Positions 54,526-64,000 of a stretch of 64,000 bases of DNA are shown here, in pieces. The stretch spans positions 39,416,066 to 39,480,065 of the forward strand of contig CM047429.1 in NCBI GenBank assembly GCA_026168455.1, read 5' to 3'. Position numbers and translations under genes: made by a program. The DNA comes from Theocolax elegans (lineage: Eukaryota; Arthropoda; Insecta; Hymenoptera; Cerocephalidae). The stretch's first letter is position 1, and each line of letters begins with the position of its first letter. The notes below the pieces were generated by a model. That model ran no database searches. It was not told where the DNA came from and saw only the letters and a list, made by a program, of their open reading frames with translations.

Positions 54526-55701
54526 GCTATTGTCGGAATATAATTAAAACAAACTTATGAACCAACGGAGGTTCCGTCGTAGCGGCGTTCAAAATGATGA
54601 TATCGCCGATTTGTAGGTATATGGGCGCCTGGCGATATTTAATAAAAAAAAAATAATTACTTTAACAAAACTACTCGGCAACCCGGCAAATTCTTACCTC
54701 GACTCCGCGTCACAGAGGGAATCCCGACGGCTGGCCATCTCGGAATCGGCGGCTTTTGGAGTAAAGGAAAATTAAAGAAATAACACTTTCACGAATTCAA
54801 TATCTAACGACAATTTAATTTATTAAAAATTAAAATCAGAAAAAGTATTACAACGATTCACGACCGCCTCACACACGTGCACACCTTCAACACTCTCACT
54901 CGAAGATCAAATCCGTCCGGCGAATATAAAAACATAGATTTTATATTAATAATAATTCGGCCGCCCGTCGGGCTAACCGTAATTTACTCGCCTAATAATT
55001 CTCCTGAATTCCAATACAACCCTGCTCACACCTCAACTAACAACCCCAACTCTACTCTACTAACAAAAAAATGGCTACTCCGCCTCAAAATAAAATTCGA
55101 TAAAACTTGACTATCTTGTCCGACGATCAGGTAGCGAATCCTCGAGACCGGCTTCTTCATATGGCTCGCGGCGCGGCTTGATCCTCCGAAATTAAGGATT
55201 GTCCTCCCCACCCTATCGCTATCCTTCTCAATCTTATTCTACTCCATATCTACCGGCGTTGATTATGGTGGTTGATTGCGTAATCGATACGCGTAGTCAG
55301 CCTTGACCTTATTTCCGTCAAGGCCGATTATCCAATAATACCACCAACCTATTAATTATTGGATCGATCACGCAACCAATCATCCCTGGCACTCGGAAGG
55401 CGCGCAATACAAATAAATAACTACCATATCGGTAACCCAGTCGGTGCTGCCGCCCCGTGCCTACCGGCTGTGTAATTAATACTATCTAATCCCGACACAC
55501 TCACACAGCAATTAATATTTATTTCAACAACTATTTACAGCTATATACATTTTTAATATTGTTACAAATCGCCCCAAACTCTACCGACGGATCTACATAA
55601 TTTTCTTAATTAATTAACGACGCGATCTAACTAAAATAACTAATTAATCTAATAATACGTGCGCGCGCTATATAAAATAGTATATGTGTGTGTGCGCACC
55701 G

Positions 55702-55730
<29 letters not shown>
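54526..55730. other. LTR-like, moderately GC-rich spacer
   Basis: It contains hairpins (ggaggttccgtc; tccaataataccaccaacctattaattattgga-like palindromic region at 55329-55365) and an AATAAA/TTTATT pair near 54820, as in an LTR or untranslated region of the neighbouring gypsy relic. Open frames are short and overlap on opposite strands. The final part has (TA)n at 55702-55730 into which the next element inserted. Confidence 0.35.
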
Positions 55731-55732
<2 letters not shown>

Positions 55733-57385
55733 GTGGTTCTCTGTGACATCGAAGATGAAAAAAATAAATATTGCTATAACTGTGGGAATATGTTTTAGAG
55801 GTATCCAGTAGTTCTCCTGAATTTTTTCAGATTTTTTCTGGGCCATTATTTTAAGTTACAGAAAGTCAAAGTTGACATTATAGCACTTTTTTGCATTATA
55901 TGCCCATTTTCATGAATTTTTAGCTCCCAGGGGATGCATTTTTCACTAAAAACATAAGTATGACTTTATTTGTAAAATTTTCCGAACTTTTCATTAAAAA
56001 TACTTTTAAAGACAAAAATGTATGCTGTCACACTCTTGTAAGCCATTTAAACCTTAAATAGTGAAAATCAGCAATTCTGCTCCGGACTCAGGTAACCTAA
56101 TACTGTCTAAAAGATGTCTTTTTATAGTCAGAAACTGCCTAAAAAATTCCAGAGTGGGTCTAAATCATTAAGATCACTTATGGTCAAAATATCCGGGAAA
56201 AGTGCCCGAAATATTGATAGAAATGTATATTTGTTGCCTTATAACGATGAATCTATTAGCATGATCATTGCAAAAAAATTTATGCACTTACCTTGGAGTG
56301 GTAGAAAAGTATCTTCACTTGTTTCAGTATCCATCTAATCCCCTGTAAGCTGCTAAAAATACAAATATTATTATATAAATGTAAAAAATTAATTTTTAAA
56401 CATTTATAATGCTGAATTTTTAGTTTTACATGCCTTACAAGAATTATAATAATAATCTGAAGGATTACTATAAATATAGAAACATCATTATTACAATAAC
56501 TGAATATACGTATTGAATACAAAAGATATATAAATAAATCGGATATATAATTATAATGAATAATATGATAACGTGACAGTGACAAGTTTGTGAAATCTAA
56601 ACAATGTATTGCTGAATAATAATAATAATAATGTTGATACTTTTATAGTAATCCTTCAGATTAGTATTATAATTCTTGTAAGGCATGTAAAACTAAAAAT
56701 TCAGCATTATAAATATTTAAAAATTAATTTTTTACATTTATATAATAATATTTGTATTTTTAGCAGCTTACAGGGGATTAGATGGATACTGAAACAAGTG
56801 AAGATACTTTTCTACCACTCTAAGGTAAGTGAATAAATTTTTTTGCAGTGATCATGCTAATAGATTCATCGTTATAAGGCAACAAATATACATTTCTATT
56901 AATATTTCGGGCGCTTTTCCCGGATATTTTGACCATAAGTGATCTTAATGATTTAGACCCACTCTGGAATTTTTTAGGCAGTTTCTGACTATAAAAAGAC
57001 ATATTTTAGACAGTATTAGGTTACCTGAGTCCGGAGCAGAATTGCTGATTTTCACTATTTAAGGTTTAAATGGCTTACAAGAGTGTGACAGCATACATTT
57101 ATGTCTTTAAAAGTATTTTTAATGAAAAGTTCGGAAAAGTTTACAAAAAAAGTCATACTTATGTTTTTAGTGACAAATGCATCCCCTGAGAGCTAAAAAT
57201 TCATGAAAATGGGCATATAATGCAAAAAAGTGCTATAATGTCAACTTTGACTTTCTGTAACTTAAAATAATGGCCCAGAAAAAATTTGAAAAAATTCAGG
57301 AGAACTACTGGATACCTCTAAAACATATTCCCACAGTTATAGCAATATTTATTTTTTTCATCTTCGATGTCACAGAGAACCACCC
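55731..57385. mobile_element. 1655-bp palindromic element, copy 1
   Basis: Starts GGGTGGTTCTCTGTGACATC and ends with the inverse. The arms (~760 bp each) are nearly identical over their length, with a ~120-bp unpaired centre around 56558. It sits in (TA)n. Reading outward from the centre, each arm has tttgtatttttAG, a short ATG-containing stretch (MDTETSEDTFLPL) and AAG|GTAAGT, i.e. an exon with good splice sites, followed by open stretches such as YKSVTAYIYVFK and NYWIPLKHIPTVIAIFIFFI. In the right arm of this copy the exon ends with CTCTAA, adding a stop. No recognised transposase. Confidence 0.9.
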
Positions 57386-57388
57386 ATA

Positions 57389-57492
57389 TATCCCAGGTAG
57401 CACTGTCCGTCTCGGAGACGTTTTTAACACGTTATTAAGCGTTTTAAAAACGTCTAGAAAAGTCTTTAAGACGTTTTGTGCTGACTGGGATA
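57389..57492. mobile_element. 104-bp MITE abutting the palindrome
   Basis: TATCCCAG at the left and CTGGGATA at the right, with a longer imperfect match (TATCCCAGGTAGCA against TATCCCAGTCAGCA inverted). Internal aacgtct/agacgtt palindromes. Flanked by AT repeats. A lone left end (tatcccaggtaa) is at 62532. Confidence 0.7.
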
Positions 57493-60400
57493 TATATATA
57501 TATATATATTTGGGTACTTAAGGTATATTCTTTTCGGCTATCTATAAGCTTGTAATATTCGTAAAGGCAAACCTGATATTTTATATTATTTCAATTACTG
57601 AACCAACCGTTTTCTCTTACAACAATTATTATTTGATACTGCAATTTATTTATAATAATTATTCTTTGCATTGCATTTTATTTGCAATATTTACGGGTTG
57701 AATTGCAATTTATTAAGAATAATTCATGTTTTCAACGACAACAATTTTTAATTTAATCTACATTCATTTATAATAATTCTTATTTCGATTATTAATTATT
57801 AATGTTTATAATAAAATAACCTTGTGTATATTTCATTCTGTAATGTGTTAACGTGTTCGCCGTACAATTGTTTATTTAATCAAAATTAAAATCGTTATTT
57901 GACTTAAATAATTTTATGCAATTGTTAATAAAATAGTGTAATTATATGTGTGTTTTTGCCCATTAAAAAGCTATAAGAATTTAGTTACACGTGTTCATTT
58001 AAAGGAAAACAGCATTTTATGATGTTAACATATTTAAATAAATAATGCATGATTAATACGAAATGAAACATATATTATTTTATTTATCCCACATTACAGC
58101 TTACATCTCTACTCTTAAAATAACTTCGCTCGCTATTCCCGGAGACGTAACGCTAGTTCTATTCTAACAAGAGCGAAAGGAACGCGAATGGTTTATAAAC
58201 CATTTGCCTTCTTATAACATTTTTTATAGTAGTTGGTACAAGTCTGGACGTGACACGTCGTTACTATTTTTATTCCTCATATAAGCTTCTTTTTTTCGCG
58301 ACGCTTCTTTTTCTCGTTGATTTTTTATATCGGTACAGCTCATTGTTTGCCTTTTTATCATATTTTGCTGTTTATTTTTAGCTTTTTTTCTATATCATGA
58401 AATTGTATATTTTTATTTTTTTGATAAATGAACTATAAGTTGGTATTTCATACTCTATTTCCATGGGGTATTAGAATCAATGGAAATGATTTTATTTTTA
58501 TTATATAAATTCATTATTGTTTGTTGTTCAGAAATAAATTTCTGTTGAAAATTTTGTTGTATTATTTTCATTTCTGATACATTGAAATTCAATTTTTTCC
58601 ATCAATACAACAAGTATGAATGATGTTTCTTTTGATTGGTATTGTTGAGATATTTTAGTTTATATTTTGTAAAATTAGAAACATCGTAATAGTACGTGTT
58701 TCGTATATTTTCATTTGGGAAATATCATAGTTTAAACTGCATGGGCATAAATTAAATACAATAGAGACAACAAAAGCTATCGCGAAAATTCCACAATCAT
58801 AACTATTGGTTTGAAATTGAACTGTTTCAAAAACAATTTTTAATTGTTGACTTTCTGCAAATAATCTATTGATGTATACTTTATGTTCATTTTGCTAATA
58901 TTTAGCATTCAAACTATCATAAATGTGTATCGTTCTATTATTGTAATACATACAAATCCAATAATTTTTTCATAATTTCCAGAAAATAACAATTGAATGT
59001 ATTCATTATGCATTTGACCTGGGTTAATATTATATGGTTTTTGAACTAAAAGAGTTGTTTGCATATTGAATGGTGTACATGATTTAAGGATGTTATTAAA
59101 TTCTAATATGTGTTCATTATTTAAGATAGAAGTATCGCCGGTATATAGTTCAATCCCTTTTACAACTAATTTTTGTTCTTCTTCTTCTTGTTTGAATTGT
59201 TTAATAATAATTATATTTTTTTTTATTTTTCTAAACGATTATTTTAAATTTTTTATTGATATTTTTTTGTAAAGCTGAAAAAAATGAAATATAAATTTTA
59301 GAAAACAGTGATTACAAGAAAGTAGCTTCAATGTAATGAATTAAATATAATTAATATAAAGCATTTAGTTCGAGTGAGACCGAAATTATATATTATATAC
59401 ATATAATTAATATAAATTTAATATTTTATAAATACTAATATTATACATAGTATTTAATCTTAAGTAATGAAAATTTACATTCTTTAAAGCTATTGTTACT
59501 GATACAAAATTTAAAGAGATTTAAAAAATCTGCAAATAGGTTCCTTTAAAGTTTCGTATAATGGTAAATAATTTGATAACGAAGGGCAGTTATCCCGATA
59601 GTGTAATATTTATATATTATACAATAAGAATCTAAAATGCCGCGTTGCAGTCGGTAAAGTAGTTTGTAATGATTTTAATATCCCTTTAATAGCATGCTAA
59701 CCAAGTTGTAATATTTAATTGCTAACGTCTAAACTGTATTTAGCAGTGTTTATTTTAGAAAAATGATATACAAATAAAAAATCACTGATAAGTCATGGTT
59801 ACGTAGTTTTCTCAAAATTAATAAACCGGTTTAATATTTAATGTATTATTTTAATATTAAAATTTATTAATCATCACAAATGTATTTAACGTTTTTAAAA
59901 TTATTTATGGTAAAATGGTCTAAAATCTTATTCAAATTTCAAATTTTCAAATGATTGTTGAACTATTATAATGCTCAATTAATTGTCTAATTACAAATAT
60001 TTTTATCCTATACAACGTACACTTGTTACTATCAAGATTACTTTTTTCCAAAATTTCAAGATAATTAAAAGCTTTTTGCGACCGAAAGCGTTTAACAAAA
60101 AAAACGCAATCTCTGCTGTTTTTATTTTTTTTTAAACAAAAAACATTTAATAGGATCACTTGAAATTCTTAAACTATTGTATACTATTTCTGTGATTTGT
60201 TTCAGCAAATTTCAACGATAGTTGTAAAAGTAAAGCCAAATAAATAAAAATCAGTTTTTTCTTAATAATTTGAAAACTAATTGAGATAATTCGAAAAATC
60301 GAGAGGGTTTTTTTATTCTTTATAAAGCATACTTAGTCAGGTTAGAAAATGTCATAGGTAATATTAAATGATTTGAAAAATAATTTTTTCAAAAAACTAA

Positions 60401-60552
60401 AAATGGCTATTAAATAAAAGCGAATCTACACATCCAAAAATAATTTTGTTCCGATGTTGGAAATTGAAAAGAAGATTACGTGCCCAAGCTAAACGATATT
60501 GACTGAGTAGATTCAGAAATTTATTGGTATACGTACAAACATACATATACAT
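57493..60552. other. AT-rich spacer without genes
   Basis: No credible coding frames; all are short and in AT-rich DNA. At 59358-59395 aaagcatttagttcgagtga followed by gaccg and an AT-rich tail matches the 3' tail of the SINE-like insertion at 8465-8802. A short GC-containing patch with cgcgaatggtttataaacc is at 58170-58205. Confidence 0.4.
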
Positions 60553-60723
60553 TGTAACGGTGTGCTTGCCTAGGGGAAAAATCATCAATATTATAAGGTC
60601 AAAGTGTGCTTTTTTACCCGTGAGGGGTATTTAGGTATCTGGGTTATTGGATATTTGGGTTATTGGTTTTTTATGCATTATTCTATCAATTAATATTCTC
60701 CCCCTTATATCTGAGTCGTTACA
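60553..60723. mobile_element. 171-bp element, TGTAACG..CGTTACA ends
   Basis: 7-bp inverted ends, TG at the start and CA at the end as in LTRs, with tandem ggttattgg/gggttatt words inside (60645-60670). No clear target duplication (acat and tatg). It may be a deleted solo LTR or a MITE; the same TGTAACGG start occurs at 29044. Confidence 0.35.
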
Positions 60724-60808
60724 TATGTTTTATAACCTCAAAACACCAAAATAACACGTAGTGTCACCATAAGTACCGATACTGGTGTTTGTATATATAT
60801 ATATATAT

Positions 60809-62461
60809 GGGTGGTTCTCTGTGACATCGAAGATGAAAAAAATAAATATTGCTATAACTGTGAGAATATGTTTTAGAGGTATCCAGTAGTTCTCCTGAAT
60901 TTTTTCAGATTTTTTCTGGGCCATTGTTTTAAGTTACAGAGAGTCAAAGTTGACATTTTAGCACTTTTTTGCATTATATGCCCATTTTCATGAATTTTTA
61001 GCTCCCAGGGGATGCATTTTTCACTAAAAACATAAGTATAACTTTTTTTGTAAAATTTTCCGAACTTTTCATTAAAAATACTTTTAAAGACATAAATGTA
61101 TGCTGTCACACTCTTGTAAGCCATTTAAACCTTAAATAGTGAAATTCAGCAATTCTGCTCCGGACTCTGGTAACCTAATACTGTCTAAAAGATGTCTTTT
61201 TATAGTCAGAAACTGCCTAAAAATTTCCAGAGTGGGTCTAAATCATTAAGATCACTTATGGTCAAAATATCCAGGAAAAGTGCCCGAAATATTAGTAGAA
61301 ATGTATATTTGTTGCCTTATAACGATGAATCTAGTTGCATGATCATTGCAAAAAAATTTGTGCACTTACTTTGGAATGGTAGAAAAGTATCTCCACTTGT
61401 TTCAGTATCCATCTAATCCCCTGTAAGCTGCTAAAAATACAAATATTATTATAAAATTATAAAAAATTATTTTCTAAACATTTATAATGCTGGATTTTTA
61501 GTTTTACATACCTTACAAGAATTATAATACTAATCTGAAGGATTACTATAAATATATAAACATCATTATTACAATAACTGAATATACGTATTTAATACAA
61601 AAGATATATAAATAAATCGGATATATAATTATAATGAATAATATGATAACGTGACAGTGACAAGTTTATGAAATCTAAACAATGTATTGCTGAATAATAA
61701 TAATAGTAATGTTGATACTTTTATAGTAATCCTTCAGATTAGTATTATAATTCTTGTAAGGGATGTAAAACTAAAAATCCAGCATTATAAATGTTTAAAA
61801 AATAATTTTTTATAATTTTATAATAATATTTGTATTTTTAGCAGCTTACAGGGGATTAGATGGATACTGAAACAAGTGAAGATACTTTTCTACCACTCCA
61901 AGGTAAGTGCACAAATTTTGTTGCAATGATCATGCTAATAGATTCATCGTTATAAGGCAACAAATATACATTTCTATTAATATTTCGAGCACTTTTCCCG
62001 GATATTTTGACCATAAGTGATCTTAATGATTTAGACCCACTCTGGAAATTTTTAGGCAGCTTCTGACTATAAAAAGACATCTTTTAGACAGTATTAAGTT
62101 ACCAGAGTCCGGAGCAGAATTGCTGATTTTCACTATTTAAGGTTTAAATGGCTTACAAGAGTGTGACAGCATACATTTATGTCTTTAAAAATATTTTTAA
62201 TGAAAAGCTCGTAAAATTTTACAAAAAAAGTCATACTTATGTTTTTAGTGAAAAATGCATCCCCTGGGAGCTAAAAATTCATGAAAATGGGCATATAATG
62301 AAAAAAAGTGCTAAAATGTCAACTTTGACTCTCTGTAACTTAAAATAATGGGCCAGAAAAAATCTGAAAAAATTCAGAAGAACTACTGGATACCTCTAAA
62401 ACATATTCCCACAGTTATAGCAATATTTATTTTTTTCATCTTCGATATCACAGAGAACCAC

Positions 62462-62463
<2 letters not shown>
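60809..62463. mobile_element. 1655-bp palindromic element, copy 2
   Basis: Same ends, same length and same arm structure as the copy at 55731-57385, with scattered single-base differences (about 2-4% by eye). Centre near 61636. In the right arm the exon-like stretch begins with ATG at 61860 after tatttttAG and ends CCAAG|GTAAGTG at 61902/61903 with no stop, so the splice-competent version survives here. Flanked by (TA)n on both sides, longer on the right (62464-62493). Confidence 0.9.
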
Positions 62464-62498
<35 letters not shown>

Positions 62499-62959
62499 CA
62501 TTAAAAAATCTCACTGGAGATCTCAGATCATATCCCAGGTAAGATGTCATACCAAAAACTCATTTCAACAATTTTTCGTTCATTACACGTTTTAAACCTT
62601 CTTATGTCGATTGATAACTTGTTTAAGTGGGTATCATACTCAATTACAAATACAAATTTCGCACCAGAAAATAGCAGACGAAAAAACAACTAATTTACTT
62701 ATAACAATTAATAAAAACAAATTTACGCAAAAACAGGAGTTAGTTGCCCTCCGTTATGTAATTATCTATCATTTTACAAAGCTTCAAGTTAGTATAACAA
62801 CATGTCACCAAGAAAACCTTGAAAAATGCAATATTCTTATAATTTCTTGTATGAAAAATAAAATTCAACTCTTCAGACATTTTCGAAATTTCAATGAAAA
62901 AAGCTTCAGCCCGGATTTGAACTGGGACCTAGCTTTTACTCTCGCACTGTATTACTCTA
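62464..62959. other. Spacer with MITE ends and a tRNA-like box B
   Basis: TTAA at 62623-62626 followed by GTGGGTATCATACTCAATT (62627-62645) is a diverged end of the MITE family seen at 26888-27960; its other end is not visible. On the minus strand 62940-62918 reads AGGTCCCAGTTCAAATCCGG, a Pol III box B, probably a SINE end. An open plus-strand frame through here leads into the (CT)n tract and is not a gene. Confidence 0.4.
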
Positions 62960-63465
62960 ACTTTCGTTTTCTCTCTATCTCTCATTCTCTCTATCTCTCA
63001 TTCTCTCTATCTCTCGTTCTCTCCATCTCTCATTCTCTCCATCTCTCATTCTCTCCATCTCTCATTCTCTCCAACTCTCATTCTCTCCATCTCTCATACT
63101 CTCCATCTCTCATTCTCTCCATCTCTCATTCTCTCCATCTCTCATTCTCTCCATCTCTCATTCTCTCCATCTCTCATTCTCTCTATCTCTCATTCTCTCT
63201 CTATCTCTCATTCTCTCTATCTCTCATTCTCTCTATCTTTCATCCTCTCTCTCATTCTCTCTCTCTCACTCTCTCTCTCTCATTCTCTCTCCCTCATTCT
63301 CTGTCTCTCTCTCGCTCTGTACCTCTCGTTCTCTGATTCTATCTCTCATACTCTCTCTCTCATTCTCTCTCTCTCATTCTCTCTCCCTCATTCTCTCTCT
63401 CGCTCTGTACCTCTCGTTCTCTGATTCTATCTCTCATACTCTCTCTCTCTCATTCTCTCTCTCTC

Positions 63466-63512
<47 letters not shown>
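62960..63512. repeat. (CT)n-rich microsatellite, ~550 bp
   Basis: tctctcattctctccatctc and variants in tandem, becoming pure (CT)n at 63470-63510. The inner period is mostly 14 bases with C/T-only changes. Confidence 0.95.
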
Positions 63513-63522
63513 ACGTTACAAA

Positions 63523-64000
63523 GGCAGTTGTCTCCTTGTGCGTGCTCGAATTTTGCTGACTAATGCTTTAATTATTCCTCACTTTGACTATGCTTTTCTC
63601 GTATTTTTAGATCTTCCATCTTATCTTAATATTAAAGTTCAACGCATGTGTAATACCATTGTTAGATTTATTTTTCATCTAAAACGTGAGGTAGCATTGC
63701 AGCCTTTCTATGATCAGCTAAACTGGCTTCCATTAAATGTTCGACGGAAATATTTCCTTGGTCTTTTATGTATAAATTGTTGGCCACCCAAACAACTCAA
63801 TATTTATTCGATAAGCTGGCTTTTGTTGGCATTGAATTGCGTAGATCCAAACGAGTAAATACTGTTTTTAACCTACCTAATGTTAAGAATCTTGCGTGTA
63901 AATCTTCTTTTATTTATTTAGCAAAGGAAACGTGGGATAATATCATATCTAGAATAAGAGAGTGCTCTAATGTAAATATTTTTAAAATGTATTATAAAAA
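63523..64000 (+). pseudogene. LINE RT C-terminal fragment, runs off window
   Basis: Starts right after (CT)n. LTNALIIPHFDYAFLVFLDL then VQRMCNTIVRFIFHLKREVA and NVRRKYFLGLLCIN match the copy at 35.1-35.5 kb in order. After a shift near 63800 the frame continues with RSKRVNTVFNLPNVK and ECSNVNIF to the window edge. 5' truncated. Confidence 0.75.

Noticed and set aside
55026..55211. Short frames within 54.8-55.2 kb
   Set aside because: Opposite-strand frames overlap, composition is non-coding and no motif is seen; more likely an LTR or untranslated region.
62611..63336. 241-codon frame with long Leu/Ser/His repeats
   Set aside because: It is a reading of the (CT)n tract and its flank; repetitive SLILSISHS-type peptide is a composition artefact.

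Overview
This is a eukaryotic, gene-poor, transposon-saturated window. Base composition (AT-rich spacers broken by short GC-rich blocks), non-LTR retrotransposons with RNase H or Glu/Lys-rich coiled-coil ORF1s, copia and gypsy remnants, TTAA- and TA-flanked foldback elements, and 5S- and tRNA-derived short elements all point to an insect. A hymenopteran such as an ant is my best guess, an inference from the mix of families. No bacterial-type operon and no intact host gene is visible. The window looks like pericentromeric or other heterochromatic DNA.

Layout. 1-588: open N-terminal part of an unknown protein (minus strand, runs off the window). 1087-1745: 34-bp minisatellite with a 102-bp higher-order period. 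3.2-5.0 kb: fragments of a DNA transposase, a copia RNase H and a BED/hAT transposase. 5400-12282: one complete but decayed LINE (minus strand) with a 14-bp target duplication; a 1.1-kb TA-flanked foldback MITE sits in its 3' UTR and a 338-bp SINE-like element sits just upstream of its reverse transcriptase FADD box. 13.4-16.0 kb: another LINE scrap, then a minus-strand LTR-element gag/protease relic whose upstream leader is a chain of stem-loops (15974-16711 and 28028-29014).

That leader was split in a readable order. A 5S-rRNA-derived SINE inserted with a 17-bp target duplication. Its palindromic site cccatTTAAtggg then received two TTAA-flanked elements back to back: a 9.8-kb element with ~770-bp inverted arms (17114-26883) and a 1073-bp MITE (26888-27960). 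The big element holds host-like exons (about 20.8-21.2 kb), a 140-bp MITE and twelve units of a ~359-bp satellite.

29.0-30.6 kb: GC-rich LTR/promoter-like DNA. 30.5-34.5 kb: minus-strand LINE with Glu/Lys-rich ORF1. 34.5-42.5 kb: four plus-strand LINE pieces, three of one family and joined at (CT)n tracts. 43.66-44.26 kb: a four-zinc-knuckle gag-like ORF, cut by a 1216-bp 5' LTR with a tRNA-type primer site (44263-45492). 46.9-49.5 kb: another minus-strand LINE. 50.7 kb: tRNA-like gene with Pol III signals. 52-53.3 kb: TIR element. 53.4-54.5 kb: gypsy-type integrase relic. 55731-57385 and 60809-62463: two copies of an unfamiliar 1655-bp near-perfect palindrome. 62.96-64 kb: (CT)n tract followed by a LINE fragment running off the window.

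The genes do not form a pathway. The value of the window is its stratigraphy of nested insertions and several unexplained structured sequences: the stem-loop leader, the hairpins sharing loop TATGCGAA, the 1655-bp palindromes, and the TTAA element combining host-like exons with a satellite.
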